Positions 12,935 through 26,255 of a stretch of 64,000 bases of DNA are shown piece by piece. Made by a program: the position numbers and the translations under genes. The notes under the pieces were generated by a model. It was not told where the DNA came from, did not search any database, and worked only from the letters and a program-made list of their open reading frames with translations. Where the stretch lies: NCBI GenBank assembly GCA_003415625.1, contig PYIU01000002.1, forward strand, positions 7,254,001-7,318,000, written 5' to 3'. The number at the start of each line of letters is the position of its first letter. The first letter of the stretch is position 1. Origin of the DNA: Aquanectria penicillioides (lineage: Eukaryota > Ascomycota > Sordariomycetes > Hypocreales > Nectriaceae).

Positions 12935-13223
12935 GGCAATGAACACGCATAATGTCCAATGGTTGACGGAATGAACAAGGGTATTGTTCGAAGAAAATGT
13001 GTATCCTATTGATGGAACTGGCTATGAGCCACCTCATGTAAAACTTAGCACCTGTGTAACCAATCTTAATTAAATACGCGAACTAAGATTCGACCGATAG
13101 GTAGTCAATAAGGCAAAGCCAAGTTAAATCCACCAATAGTCAATTTGCCCAATCATAACAGTAGCACTGATCATATGGTATCTCCGGCTCGTGATTATTC
13201 CCTTCATTTCCATAAGTATTATC

Positions 13224-15599
13224 TCAAGCATCGACTTTCCCCGCACCAGATGTTTCATCATGATACAAGTCGGGGCACTTTGCAGTCCGCTGCCAAAAGA
13301 TCCATCTCTTGACCCACCAGGGCAAGACAACATTAAGCTGGTATGCCGCATGGGTGCGGTCTGGTACCGCAAACACGTAGTCAAGCTCTTCCAGTGTCTT
13401 TTGCTTCGTCTCGGGTACGAATAAGAAGATGAGAGCCAAGGCAACTAAATTAAGCCCTGCATAAAATCCAAACGCTCCCGTTGCCGACATGGCGATCAGC
13501 ATTCGAGGGAAGGTCAATGACAGCACTGAAGCCCAGAAGTTGTTTGTCGCAACAGCCCAGGACATGCCAATTTCACGATGAGACAGTGGAAAGACTTCTG
13601 CGGAATACATGAATGGCACAGGTCCCTCCCCTAACATGTGCGAATTAGTTTGAAAGACTTCTAACATCACAGTGTTCTCAACTTACCAGGAGAGTAGAAT
13701 GCTGCGAACAGATAAACAAAGGTGGCTACCGCTCCGATACGGGCACTGCTGTCCTCGACCCCCTTGTCAATCAGGTAGCAGAGGCCAGCAACTTTCATTA
13801 TTGTCAGTGATTTCATATCATAGAGGTTGAGCTGAGTGCTAACCTAGCAGTGTCCAAAACATGTTTGGGAATGTAAACAGTAAAAGGGTGCGACGTCCAA
13901 AGGTATCGATGGTAAAGACGGCGGGCCAGGCAAACAAGAAGTTGATCAATCCGAAACCCCAACTGGCCCACAATGCCGTGTAGTCGCCAATGCCGCTCTC
14001 CTTGAAGATGGTTGCACTATAAAAGGCAATAATGTTGATACCTAAGCTCATGTTAGCGGGGTCATCAGCCCGATATAGCCTAATTCACATACCGCACATC
14101 TGCTGGGCAATCATGACAATACCAGAGGCCCAGGTAGCTCTCCTGATTCTGGGAATGGTGAATAACTCAATAAATCGGGTAACGATGTTGCTCGTGGCCT
14201 TGAAGCCAGCTTCCTCGACATAAATTTCTTCCTGTTCCAGGAGGCAGTGAATGTAGTAGAGATCTCGAGCAGCTTGAAGAGGGGTATTGCGGAGTCTCAG
14301 CAGGGATTTCCAGGCCTTAAGGTGCTTGTTCTTCTTCATGTACCAACGAGGACTCTCGGGGCAGAAGTACACGCCAAGAACGAGGGGAACGGCGGGAATG
14401 AAGGCTGAGCCGAACTGGAGACGCCATGATATGTCGCCCGTTTTTCCGACCGCGAGATTGGCACAATTTCCAAGAAAAATTCCTGATCATTGACCATCAG
14501 TCGAATTCTATGAACTTTTGGGGGTTCATTTCTTACCAAATGCGGTCCAGACTTGCCATGACATGACCAGACCACCACGAATAATAGCCGGCGAGTTCTC
14601 AGCAGAGTAGACAGGTACAGTAACTTCCTTCAAGCCCATGCCGATTCCGAGGAGCATTCTGTCAAGTCAAGTTAGCATCTCCAAACCTTAATTGAATACT
14701 AATTACTCACCTGCATGCTGCTAATTGTCCCCAAGTTTGCGATACAGCCATGCCAAATGGGGCCAAGAGCGAGAAGATGGCAGCAACAAAGATGACGCCT
14801 CGTCGTCCCATAAGGTCGTTCAAGGGATCAGAGATCCAGCAAGCACTTAGTTGTGTCAGTAAATAAATTAAAAATGGGGATATTGCTTGAACGGTGACTT
14901 ACAAAATGCAAATCGTAATGTAAGGCATGGCGTTCACTAGACCAATGATCCAACTGTTCTTGGCGCATGTGCCCTCGTTCGCGACCGGGCCACATGAGGA
15001 GCCCGCGCTATCAGGGATACCCAATGCCTCGTGGAATGTGAGGTTGGCGCCGTTGGAGCCGGTCTAGATGTAATGTCAGGAAAGGAATATCAAGCTAGAA
15101 GACAAATCGTCACTGACCTGATCCCATCCTTGAATGGCTGCAGCAATCGAGTTGAGGATGATTGTGTAGTATAGTGCCCATGGGTGCTTCCATCTGCGGG
15201 TAACCTCCTCTGCCAGAGCCGTCTTGTCATCTTCGTCGAGATCTTCAATCTCATCATACAGAGCTGGGTTCTGCGCCACGAGAGCTCCCTTCTTCAAAAG
15301 CGGGAGGATGTCATCTGGCAGAGCCTTTTCTTGGTGGAACTTGGTGACATCATCAAGCAACTGCTCGCGCGGAATCCCCTTGAGCGGGTTGCGGATCTCA
15401 CCAGCGATGTTCTCGGTCAGGTTTGCGATTTTTTCTTGATGTTCGTTCAAGACGGGACCGTCATCAACTCCCTTCCTATCACACGCTAATGTGAGTATCG
15501 TCGACAAGGATAATTGAGCGGGTCTGATCTGCCCGGCAGTTGGAAAAGTGGAACTCACGAGTCGTAGACTCCATTGGACCCGTTCTTTTCTCCAGCCAT
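13224..15599 (-). CDS. MFS sugar/polyol transporter (SP family)
   Basis: A proton-coupled sugar or polyol porter of the plasma membrane. The start is ATG at 15597-15599. I can trace nine exons separated by eight short introns with frame continuity. A long cytosolic N terminus of about 100 residues contains [14 protein letters not shown], as in inositol- and other sugar-porter subfamilies. The SP signatures are [12 protein letters not shown] (loop 2-3), PESPRWY after helix 6, a second GRR motif (TFGRRTLLL), and the C-terminal [15 protein letters not shown]. The C-terminal tail contains WWVKRWIFW. Substrate prediction from sequence alone is unsafe; sugar acids, pentoses and polyols are all possible. 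High intron number is usual for this subfamily in ascomycetes. Confidence 0.87.
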
Positions 15600-16951
15600 C
15601 TTGCCAAGGCGTTCAAGGGACTTGTCCTGCAACGGCCAGGTGCGGTTTTCCGTCCTGAGGAAGTTGAAGTTGAATAAGAGGAGATAAATTCAAAGCGAGG
15701 AGGAGCGGTTGTTTCAATTGACGTGGTGAGACGCGGCGGTTGATGAGGGGTAATTATATGGCGTCACAAAGACGCATTGGAGCACCTGAATGTACCATTG
15801 ATCTGCCCCCGTTGTACCATTGTGTTTGAATCATGCTGTCGAGTGCCGAGAGGGTGTTATCAGACGCAGCTCGAAAGCTGCCGATCCTTGTCTCGCATCC
15901 GCATCTTGCAACTCATAGCTCGAGGTCGGCGTGCCCGAGCGGGCTATAAGCTGATGACAAATGTCACCCAACCAAAGGTCATGGGGTATCTTACAAGAGT
16001 AAGATATCCTGGGGAGTACAGTACGATGATGATACCTACCGCCTGTTAGAATGATACCTTTGGCTCGTGTTTCCTCGGCGGCAGTGGCCCGGCAGTTGCG
16101 CTGCTGCGGCACGGTGGGTCGACCTTTAATCCAAGCATCATTCTATCGCCATCCCGGGTTTGATCTGGGTAGTTTTAGGCACCGATTTTTTGTCCCATGT
16201 CTGGGGAAAGGGCCGAGGTTGGCCCAGCCAATTGTTCCACAGCCTCCGTACTATGATTATCCGGGGAGGGTGCGGAGATCAGTCCACGCTTCTCCAATTA
16301 AGTGTCAATGAGGGTTACCTCACAGCGACAATACAGAGCATCTTGCTAGCTTGACCCCTCAAGCTTGATTTCCCATGGTTACATCGGTAAAAACGAACAG
16401 CGGCATGGATTCCAAGTTAATTTACAAACACCGCCATGACTGGACGACTGCTCTGCATCTCAACCCCAATGAGGGGAATACTTGTGAGGAGACGATGGCA
16501 TGTTGAGTAGAAATATCGCATGGCGTCTCACTTTTGGTCACTGACCGGGCAATCGTTTTGTCGGTGCCTAGAAGCAATGGCGCATCACGTTGCATCCGTG
16601 CCCGGGGTATGAGTTCTTGGCCCAAACAAGTTTCTAACTATTGGCTGTAATCACTGACTGGAGTATAGTAGCCGAGGGAGAAACCTCCCAAATTCGACCC
16701 AAGGGGGTTAAAGCATTGGGATGCGGTGTAGAAAATACTTCGAAGCAGAGCTTGGGTTTCGATTCTCGCGTGATTTACACCCCAGTCTCAGCCGTGGACC
16801 GTTGATCAGGTGGCACATTGCCATACAAAAGTAAATCTCTCATTATTTCAAAAGAGGAAGTGCTCTACACTTGTGTGGTGTTGTCAGAATAAAGATTGTT
16901 TACAAACAGAGCCTGGCCTGCTGAGTGTGACCACCCCATTCAGCATCCCAT
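15600..16951. other. Intergenic, promoter of the sugar transporter and 3' flank of the secreted protein gene
   Basis: About 1.35 kb with no supported gene. Short open frames here have no family features, and I see no repeat or RNA gene. Confidence 0.5.
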
Positions 16952-18176
16952 TTAGGAAAAGCTAACTTTGATGATCTGGATATGGTTATTGTTGGTGAAA
17001 CCTATGGTGAGTGTTTTTCCGGTCGTGTCCAGGTGCGGGTACGCCAGCCCTGCATACACAAGTCCGTTATCAATGGGGGTGGCCGTGTAAATCTCCTTGT
17101 CGGCAGACCATGGGCCTTCAGGGCTGGCAGCAGTACGAAGGTAAACGGTAGATCCACCTAAGAAGACCAAACATGTTAGATTCGGGCCACTAAGTGTGAA
17201 CGCTACCTTTGAGGTTAAACCTACCGAGATGCACATAAATATACGTTTTGAAATAGTTGCTGTACACAATTTGGCCCTGACCAACTCCCCACATCACGGC
17301 TGTCTCAGGAGTGAATGTGGTGAGAACTTCAGACTTCCAGCCTTGCTGCCTACCCCACCAATACTCGTAGCTGCTCAGGTTGAACGCATATCTGGCTTTT
17401 ACACGTGCTTGGTAGACGTAGGAGCTGGCGGGGAATCCGGATTCGCTGTTTGGTGGGTTGCCGAAGACGTAGTTGTACTCGCCGTTGACGTCCTGATATG
17501 CCGCAACATCGCCGTATTTGGGAGTCGATTCCCCTTTCCACCACCAGCCGTTCTCACCAAAGCGTTTGGTGACAGTCGGTACACCGTTGACAAGCTCGAC
17601 CTTGGCGACTCCAGCGCCCTTGTAGTTTTCAGCGTCGTTCTAATAACACGGATGTGAGCATACATTCATCGGATGGATAGCATAAAACGTGACCAAACTT
17701 ACCACTAGATAGTAGACAGCACCAGTCCCGGTGGAGGAATCCGTCTCCACAATGCTCGTGCCGCCAAATCCGAACAGGTTCGTCTCGCCCCATGACTCAT
17801 TGAAGGGAACAAATTGGTTCTGGTGGGCCACGGGCTGATCGTTGTTCAAGTGTAAATCGTGGACAATAAGAGCATCATCTGTCAAGGCTGAAAGAGAGTC
17901 ACGAACCATGCCATGGAACCCGTCAGTGTCCTTGGTTGGATCAGTAACGCCTTGCGCACACCACAGGGTGTCGCCGTAGATGGCGTACCACTTCCCTTGG
18001 AGGTGCCCGGTGAAACCCAAGTCGCGGTGGCTGCAGCTGTTGTCAGCGACTTGGTTACCCAAGAACTCGACGCTAAAGCTGCCGATCGGATTAGTGCCTG
18101 CAGGCTGAGTGTTGTCGATCTGGTTACGTGCAAGTCCTGCCATGGCGAGCGCAGCAATGAGTTTTGCAGGGGCCAT
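16952..18176 (-). CDS. Putative secreted beta-propeller-like protein (DUF4185/DUF5005-type character)
   Basis: 364 aa in three exons: 17703-18176, 17225-17639 and 16952-17157, all phases consistent. The N terminus (MAPAKLIAALAMAGLA) is a short candidate signal peptide. The body has repeating short beta-strand-like blocks rich in Trp, Tyr and Gly: GKWYAIYGDTLW, NGWWWKG, YVYQARVKARYAF, YIYVHLGGSTVYLR and EGPWS. This resembles the five-bladed propellers of GH32/43-like proteins and of DUF4185/DUF5005 families, but I cannot fix catalytic acids. It may act on or bind extracellular carbohydrate (inference). It stands alone between long intergenic stretches. Confidence 0.7.
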
Positions 18177-21100
18177 GATGTCAGCTCAGACGACCAACTA
18201 CAAAACGACAGAAAAAGCTGCTGAGTAATAAAACACGGAATTGGAACCGTGAAGGAGAGTGAATTGAAGGACCTGCGATAATTCGAAAAAGAGGGCGACT
18301 AATAAATGAGGATAATCCAAGAAAGAAAGAAAATATAGAACTGGGCAGAGATGAATCCTCTTCGTGACGGCCAAGCCGATTGATATAATCACAAACCTAC
18401 AATGAGCTAAAACGATGGCATTTGAGGACCGCCTTCTGCCCACATTTCCACCCCTGATAGTAGTTTTCCTACAGACAATGGCGGAACATAGCCTGGGAAT
18501 TTTGGTGCTGACGTCCGATAGCCCACGCCATCTATATTACAGAAAGCGCCAGATCACGAAAGTGGAGTGTCACTTGGCCTATAGGCTCGCGTCTTGAAGC
18601 TTTGAAACATCTGGTCAGCCCTACAAATTTCCCTCTTACAACGGACAATGCGCGCACAAATCCTACGCTAAACGTCGATCCTGCACTAAACTCCATTTTC
18701 CTCTTCGTAACCGGGCGCAAACAAGGCTCTCATCAGAACGACTTGGCAAATGGACGACCTATCAAATCTAATCAATATGGTGTGTGCATGCTCAATGACG
18801 CAGCGCAAGAGCCGCATACTTTTCAGCCCAATAATTCAAGCTCACGCATATCTCATCCTTGTCGGTTGCACACAGACCTAACTCTTATCAGGCAAATATG
18901 AAAATGGCGTCTCTCCTAGGCAGACGATCGTCGTGAGGCTGTGGCATTAAAGAGTAGAGTATTGTTGAACGTAAAGGAAGAAGGTCGGGCCAAATTTCCA
19001 AGTCTACGTGTTAGGCTCCGACCGTAAGATTTGAACGCGTCGCCTTGTAAAAGAAGAACCTTGACGTTTTTTCAAGGTATCACAAAGGCCTAATTATGGA
19101 TGATAAAATTGTTCATTTTAGGGTTCAGCCTGCATCAAGGAGCGGCGTGTCAGATGACAGAATATTCCAACAGTACCGTAATCACAGAAGCAACCTCCGA
19201 TAAGCGGGATCATCGCATCAGCATGCGAATGAGCGGCTTGAACGATGGCTATCTTGCATGTCGTTGTCACAGATGTTTGAGGCTCTGACTGCTTACGTGA
19301 GAACGCCTACATTTGCATAGGTACTTATGCAGAACATACAAGTACATGATAGAAGCCGCGTATCTGGTAAATCACGAGTTTGGGGCTTCGAGATGCCAGC
19401 TTTCCTTTGCCTCAGAAACCATTGTTGTTACTAGGTTTTAGATGCCATGTCGAAAATTAACTCTGATTGCAAGCTAGGTCCAAAGCCATCCCATGGCACC
19501 TCTCACATTATCACAAGAAAGGAGAGAAAAGTTTAACCTCGTTTCCTTGATGGGACTCCATCAGTGATTTTGTTCTTTAAGAGAGCACGCGCTACCCTAC
19601 ACCTGTTCCCGATCATGAAGGCTCACCCGTGCTCAGCGTATTCGGGCAGATGGCGAGGAGTCTCCACTCTGCCCCTTTTGTCTGCTGTTAGCTAGAATTT
19701 AGTTATTGAGAAGAGTCATTTCAATTCCAATTCGTCTCTTGCACTGGATTAGATTGAGCTCATGTCTCCAAAATCACAACTTGATCAGTGTAGATTCGCG
19801 GCAATAGTCACAAGACATATTATTTATTGACAATTTAGACATCAAAACATGAAGACGGTTGCCTTCCAATGTGAGGCTCAAATAGAATCCAATCCATAAT
19901 GTGGGAGAATCAAGCATAGAGGAGGTAGAATAGGCGGGCATCGGACTGGGACTGATCAAGGAGTGACCCAGTGTCCTTGACGATAGCCAGGCTAGGTTGA
20001 TAATGGCTTCCAGGCAGACATTGGTTTTTGTGGGTTGTTATTTATGTGGAATAGCTGATTTGTTGTGCCCTTGGGCTGGACTCTTTAGCCGCTATGCAAA
20101 TATTGACCACAACCCAGGGTCCGGAATCTGAATGTTTGACGCCTGCAGTACAGCAGAGACTTGATGGAAGCTGAGACCTGATGTTGTTTTGCTTCTGGTA
20201 AAATTCCAGCACTAGTGGCATGGGTGTTGTTTTGGTTCCACAGAGACACGTGCATCCTTGGCTGATATCATGCTTATGACATGATGATGAGTGAGTAAAA
20301 TTCTTGCAGCGACACGTCCTGATACTCGCTCAGCTTATCAGCTTAGGGGCGCATAATCGCAGCGGGGGACGACACGGACGAGCCATGGACGAGTCATGAA
20401 CCATTGGCGTCAAACGCAGGATTTATCGAAGAAATTCCATCTCGGCTGCAAGGCGGGTTTATTAATCTTCACAGCCGCATCAGCTTCTACCCCGGATGAG
20501 CGCTCCGGGCTGCATAAACCCCAGAAAAAACGGCCGTAATCGTATTTCGGACACTAAAACTCGGCCGACGGAGCCTTGTTTTGGCCCGAGCATCGCGGAC
20601 AATCGGGCCCCTGGCGTTGATGTCATGCCAATAAAGTTGACGGGATGACCCACTTGGCGGCTGTTGACTTCTCCGAGAACCCTCGCATCCCCATGTTGAA
20701 ATCGCGACTTATATTCCCAGCAACTCACGCGACTTTTTGCATTTTACCCGCCACTCTGCCATTTGACGGATGATGGTTTGGATTTCCAGATGCGGCATCA
20801 CAGGTCCCCCGATGCCTTATTGGTTTGTTTCACTGGCTTTGTTTTTATCATGACATAGCTATGTAGTCTCCGGATGAAATTTCAAATCTATCTTCTTACA
20901 TAGGCCTTGCCATCCAATCTTTCGTTGATACTTCATACAGCCGTGGCATGACAATGACGACATTTTCACCCATGGTCCATCCCATACCAACCATGCATCA
21001 TCCAAACACGACCATGTCGTCACTTGCGCCCAAAATAAAGCCAACAATACCCCAAACACGTCTGATAAGACGCCGGCTTCCTCGGACCAGTCTCTCGGGT

Positions 21101-21687
21101 TCGATTTGTTACAAAGTGCCTCAAGGGGACCAACAGGGCTCCGGACTCAACTCACCCCGACATCCCCAGGTGTGCTCATCTTTCCTCGGGATGCGCCAAC
21201 AACCCGAAGTGGGTTTTGCTACCTGCATTAGCAATCAACACATTGGTGGCAATTGCGTAGTGTGCCCCAAAAGATCCACTTAGAGGTGTGAAAACTGGCA
21301 GGACCGAGATCTCCACGTAATAGAGAAGGATTATTATATCTACTCATCGATCTAGACCCCGGTGCAATTTTTCTTCCCCTTGCAAGGAGTCCAGTCTCAA
21401 ACAACCCCCGCCTACTACATCGATCATTTTGATCAACTATTAATACTTTGTCCCTGTCTCTAACTTGATCACAACCTTCAAGTAACCGACGTCCAGAGTC
21501 CAAGGAGCAGACGGTCAATCCAAGCAGGCAATCAACTCGAATTCTGCAAGGGACCCGAACCCTCCATCAAACCCTGAGACTGTTTGTTACCACCCACACT
21601 CCTTTGATTCTCCTTTGTCACGATTTCGTCCTCGTATCTTTCGAAAGCCATCTTTCCAACGTCGATTACCAACACTGAGCCACCATC
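18177..21687. other. Long gene-free interval upstream of the ABC transporter
   Basis: About 3.5 kb with no supported coding region on either strand. Open frames are short and lack motifs. The right part (about 20.7-21.7 kb) is the promoter and probable long 5' leader of the pump gene. The left part is of mixed, moderately AT-rich composition and could hold a non-coding transcript or eroded sequence, but I see no direct evidence. Confidence 0.5.
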
Positions 21688-24600
21688 ATGTCACAGCCAC
21701 CGGGTCGTGATCCCTCGGATCCAATGACATGGAAATCGTCCACTGGCAGCTTTAAGACCTTCGTCGACGGTACCAATGGAACTTCTCCACCGCGTAGCCC
21801 GCCTCCAGCCCACGATGGCGCCGGCAAGGAAAAGCTCGACACGTCTAGTGACGACCCAAACGAATCGATCGAGGATGCCGATGAAGTCGAAATGGATCGT
21901 CGCCATTCCATTGTTCAAGACCTGGCTCGACAGTACACTACCCAGTCCGTTGCTCGAGTTTCCACTCACGGCCAATCGCTGTTTGCCGGTGAAGATCCAA
22001 ACTCCCCACTGAACCCCCGTGGAGAAAAGTTCAACGCACGTGTCTGGGCCAAGACCCTTGCCCACACGATGAATGAACGAGGAGCTGGCTTTCGTCGGAC
22101 CGGTCTCTGCTTCCAGAACATGAACGTTTTTGGATATGGTGCTGAGACCGATTACCAAAAGGACGTTGGAAATGTTTGGCTTGAGCTTCCCAGCATGGCC
22201 CGCAAGATCATGAGGACCGAGAACAAGCGAAGAATTGATATTCTTCGCAACTTTGATGGAGTCCTCCGATCTGGTGAAATGCTCGTCGTGCTCGGACCCC
22301 CTGGTGCAGGCTGCTCAACCTTTCTCAAGACCATCTCTGGTGAGACAAATGGCATCTATGTTGACGACTCGACATATTTCAACTACCAAGGTGTGACTGC
22401 GGAAGAAATGCACAGCCATCATAAGGGAGAGGCTATTTACACCGCTGAGGTCGACATCCACTTCCCCATGCTCCCTGTTGGCGAGACTCTCACCTTCGCG
22501 TCGCGCGCTAGATGCCCTCAGACCTTGCCTCCTGGGATTTCCTCTACGCAATTTTGCGACCACATGCGAGATGTCGTTATGGCTATGTACGGCATTAGCC
22601 ACACTGTCAACACTCGCGTCGGTAACGAGTACATCCGTGGAGTGTCTGGCGGTGAACGTAAGCGTGTTACCATCGCCGAGGCTACTCTATCAACAGCGCC
22701 ATTCCAATGCTGGGATAACTCAACCCGTGGACTTGATTCTGCAAACGCCATTGAGTTTTGCAAGACCTTGAGGCTCCAGTCCGAATTGTTTGGTCAAACC
22801 TGCGCTGTGTCCATTTATCAGGCTCCCCAAAGCGCTTATGACCTCTTTGACAAGGCACTGGTCTTGTATGAAGGCCGCCAGATTTTCTTTGGCCCTGGGG
22901 ACAAGGCCCGTGAATACTTTATCAACTTGGGATTTGAGTGCCCTGACCGACAGACGACTCCCGACTTTCTCACATCCATGACTGCCCCAGGCGAGCGTGT
23001 TGTTCGCAAGGGTTGGGAAGGCCGCACCCCTCGCACTCCTGATGAGTTTGCTGCTTGCTGGAAGCAGAGTGCTGAGTACAAAGCCCTTCAAGAAGAGATT
23101 GAGTTGTACAAGGAAGCCCACGCTCTCAACGGAGCAGATGCTCAGGCTTTCCGTGAGCATAAGTCGACAACCCAAGCCCATGGTCAACGAGTCAAGTCGC
23201 CATACACACTTTCATACATTCAGCAAGTCAAGCTTTGTCTATGGCGTGGCTTCAAGCGTCTCAGGGGTGACCCGGGTCTCACCATCTTCCAACTGCTGGC
23301 CAACTCCATCATGGGTTTGATCGTTTCCTCGCTCTTCTATAACATGAGCCCGACTACCAGTTCATTCTATAACCGCGCCGCCGTCCTGTTCACTGCAATC
23401 TTGACCAATGCTTTTTCAAGTGCTCTTGAGATCTTGACTCAGTACGCTCAGCGTCCAATTGTTGAAAAGCACACCCGTTACGCATTTTATCATCCGTCTG
23501 CCGAAGCCGTCTCATCAGTCCTTGTCGATATGCCGTATAAAATCTCGAACAGTATTTTGTACAATTTGATTTTGTACTTCATGACCAACTTGAACCGAGA
23601 GGCCGGCAATTTCTTCTTTTTCTGGCTTGTTTCATTCACCATGGTCTTGACTATGTCGGGCATTTTCCGCACAATGTAAGTGAAGACACTGTTGCTCGAG
23701 GATATACCTCGCCCCTAACACGTTTTAGTGCATCCCTATCACGTACACTATCCCAGGCTATGGTGCCAGCATCGATTCTTATCCTAGCATTGGTCATCTT
23801 TACTGGATTTGTCATTCCAGTCGACTATATGTTGGGATGGTGCCGCTGGATAAACTACATTGACCCTGTTGCATACGGATTCGAAGCCTTAATGGTCAAC
23901 GAGTTTCATAATCGCAACTTCACCTGCACTGCATTTATTCCTAGTACTCTCGCCCCTGGGTACGAAAACATTGCACCCGAAAACCGTGCGTGCAGTGCTG
24001 TCGGGTCTGTACCAGGACGCAACTACGTCAACGGAGATGACTACATCAACTCAGCTTACAAGTATTACAACGGTCATAAATGGCGCAACGTAGGCATTCT
24101 CATCGCATTTGCCATTTTCTTTCACGCCGTGTACATTATTGCCACAGAAGTCATCTCGGCCAAGAAGTCCAAGGGTGAGGTTCTCATCTTCCGGCGAGGA
24201 AACTTGCCCGCTACCCAGAAGATTGGCAGCGATGTTGAGGCATCCATGTCAGGTCCCGTTGCAGTTGCTGAGAAGACGAGTGGAGCCAAGGGAAATGACG
24301 GCACGATTCAGGGATCGACTAGTGTTTTCCACTGGAACAATGTCTGCTATGACATCAAAATCAAGAAGGAACCAAGAAGGATTCTAGATCACGTTGATGG
24401 CTGGGTCAAACCAGGTACGCTGACCGCTCTAATGGGCGTTTCCGGTGCTGGCAAGACCACTCTGTTGGATTGTTTGGCAGACCGTGTCTCTATGGGCGTC
24501 ATCACTGGAGAAATGCTTGTCGACGGCAAGATTCGAGATGATTCATTTCAACGCAAAACTGGTTATGTTCAACAGCAGGATCTTCACCTTGAAACAAGCA

Positions 24601-26255
24601 CTGTTCGCGAGGCATTGGAATTTAGTGCCCTCCTCCGTCAACCTGCTTCTACCCCAAGGGCTGAGAAACTTGCTTATGTTGATGAGGTCATCAAGCTATT
24701 GGACATGCAGGAATATGCCGATGCTGTTGTAGGTATTCTTGGCGAGGGTTTGAATGTTGAACAGCGGAAGCGACTTACCATCGGTGTTGAGCTGGCAGCA
24801 AAGCCTCCTCTGCTGCTATTTGTTGATGAACCTACTTCCGGTCTTGACTCTCAGACATCGTGGGCAATCCTGGACCTTCTTGAAAAGCTATCAAAGGCCG
24901 GCCAGTCAATTCTTTGCACTATCCATCAACCCTCCGCAATGCTCTTCCAGAGATTTGATAGACTTCTCTTCCTTGCCAAGGGTGGTCGAACTGTTTACTT
25001 CGGAGATATTGGACAGAACTCAGAGACTCTAATCTCATATTTCGAGAGACATGGCGCTCCCACCTGTCCCAAGGAAGAAAACCCTGCGGAATGGATGCTC
25101 AGTGCCATCGGCGCTGCCCCCGGTTCTACCACCAACCACGACTGGCATCAGGTTTGGCGTGACAGCCCCGAATATCAAGAGGTCCAGACTGAACTTCAGC
25201 GGCTAAAGGCAGAAGGATCTTCTCAGGCTCCTATTGATCACCATTCCAATAAGGAGCAGTTCCGTGAGTTTGCTTCTCCTCTTTGGGATCAGCTCTTGGT
25301 TGTCACTCGACGTGTGTTCCAACAATACTGGCGCACGCCATCTTACCTGTATTCCAAATTCACCCTCTGCTGTTCGGTTGCTCTCTTCATCGGTCTCGTC
25401 TTTCTCAATGCCCCATTGAGCATTCAAGGGTTGCAGAACCAAATGTTCGCCGTCTTCAACATCCTCACCATCTTCGGCCAGTTGGTTCAGCAGCAAATGC
25501 CCCACTTTGTCACACAGCGATCTCTATACGAGGTTCGAGAACGCCCATCCAAAACATATAGCTGGAAGGTGTTTATGCTCTCTCAAATTATCACTGAGAT
25601 TCCATGGAACTCGCTCATGTCCGTCTTCATGTTTATCTGCGTTTACTACCCTGTCGGTTTCAACAAGAATGCCGCTGCGGCTGGTCAGACGGTTGAACGA
25701 GGCGGTCTTATGTGGCTCTTGTTCTGGCAATTCCTGGTCTTCACATGCACTTTTGCGCACGCTTGTATCGCCATCACTGATACAGCCGAAGCCGGTGGAA
25801 ACTTAGCCAACGTTCTCTTTATGATGTGTCTTCTGTTCTGCGGTGTACTCGCCTCTCCTGACAAGATGCCGGGTTTCTGGATCTTCTTGTATCGCGTTTC
25901 TCCGTTTACATATTTGGTGTCCTCCATGATGGCAACGGGACTTGCGAACACTCATGTCACATGCTCTAGCAACGAATATGTAAAGTTCGAGGTTCCAAGT
26001 GGGCAGACGTGTGAGAAGTACATGGAGTCGTATATGCAGTTAGCTGGTGGCTATCTCCAAAATCCACAGAGCACCACCAGTTGCAGCTACTGCACCATTT
26101 CCAGCACCAACACGTTCTTGACAAGCATTAGCTCAAGCTACGAGCACCGATGGCGCGATTTTGGAATCGGTATGGTCTACATCTTTGTTAACATCGCTGC
26201 CTCTTTGGCGCTTTACTGGCTTGTGCGAATGCCCAAGGGCAAAAAGAAGGTATAG
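21688..26255 (+). CDS. PDR-type (ABC-G) full-length ABC transporter
   Basis: A pleiotropic drug resistance efflux pump of the plasma membrane, 1504 aa, the typical full length. The exons are 21688-23675 and 23729-26255. The order is NBD1-TMD1-NBD2-TMD2. NBD1 (around residue 200) has the PDR-type degenerate Walker [13 protein letters not shown] (Cys for Lys), the signature VSGGERKRV and the altered Walker B region [15 protein letters not shown]2 (around residue 896) has a canonical Walker [13 protein letters not shown], a degenerate signature LNVEQRKRL and Walker [16 protein letters not shown]. This reciprocal asymmetry is normal for the CDR1/PDR5 group. Cys-rich extracellular loops in TMD2 (CSYCTISS) are also typical. 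It likely exports azoles, toxins or other hydrophobic compounds. The intron falls in TMD1. Confidence 0.95.

Noticed and set aside
16740..16775. tRNA B-box-like sequence
   Set aside because: No matching A-box, acceptor stem or anticodon arm can be drawn around it.
20948..21283. 111-codon open frame upstream of the ABC transporter
   Set aside because: It is low-complexity Met/Thr/Pro-rich with no motif; it more likely belongs to the promoter or 5' leader.
22293..24860. Degenerate Walker A and signature motifs in the ABC transporter as signs of decay
   Set aside because: Reciprocal asymmetry of the two nucleotide-binding domains is the normal state of PDR-type transporters.
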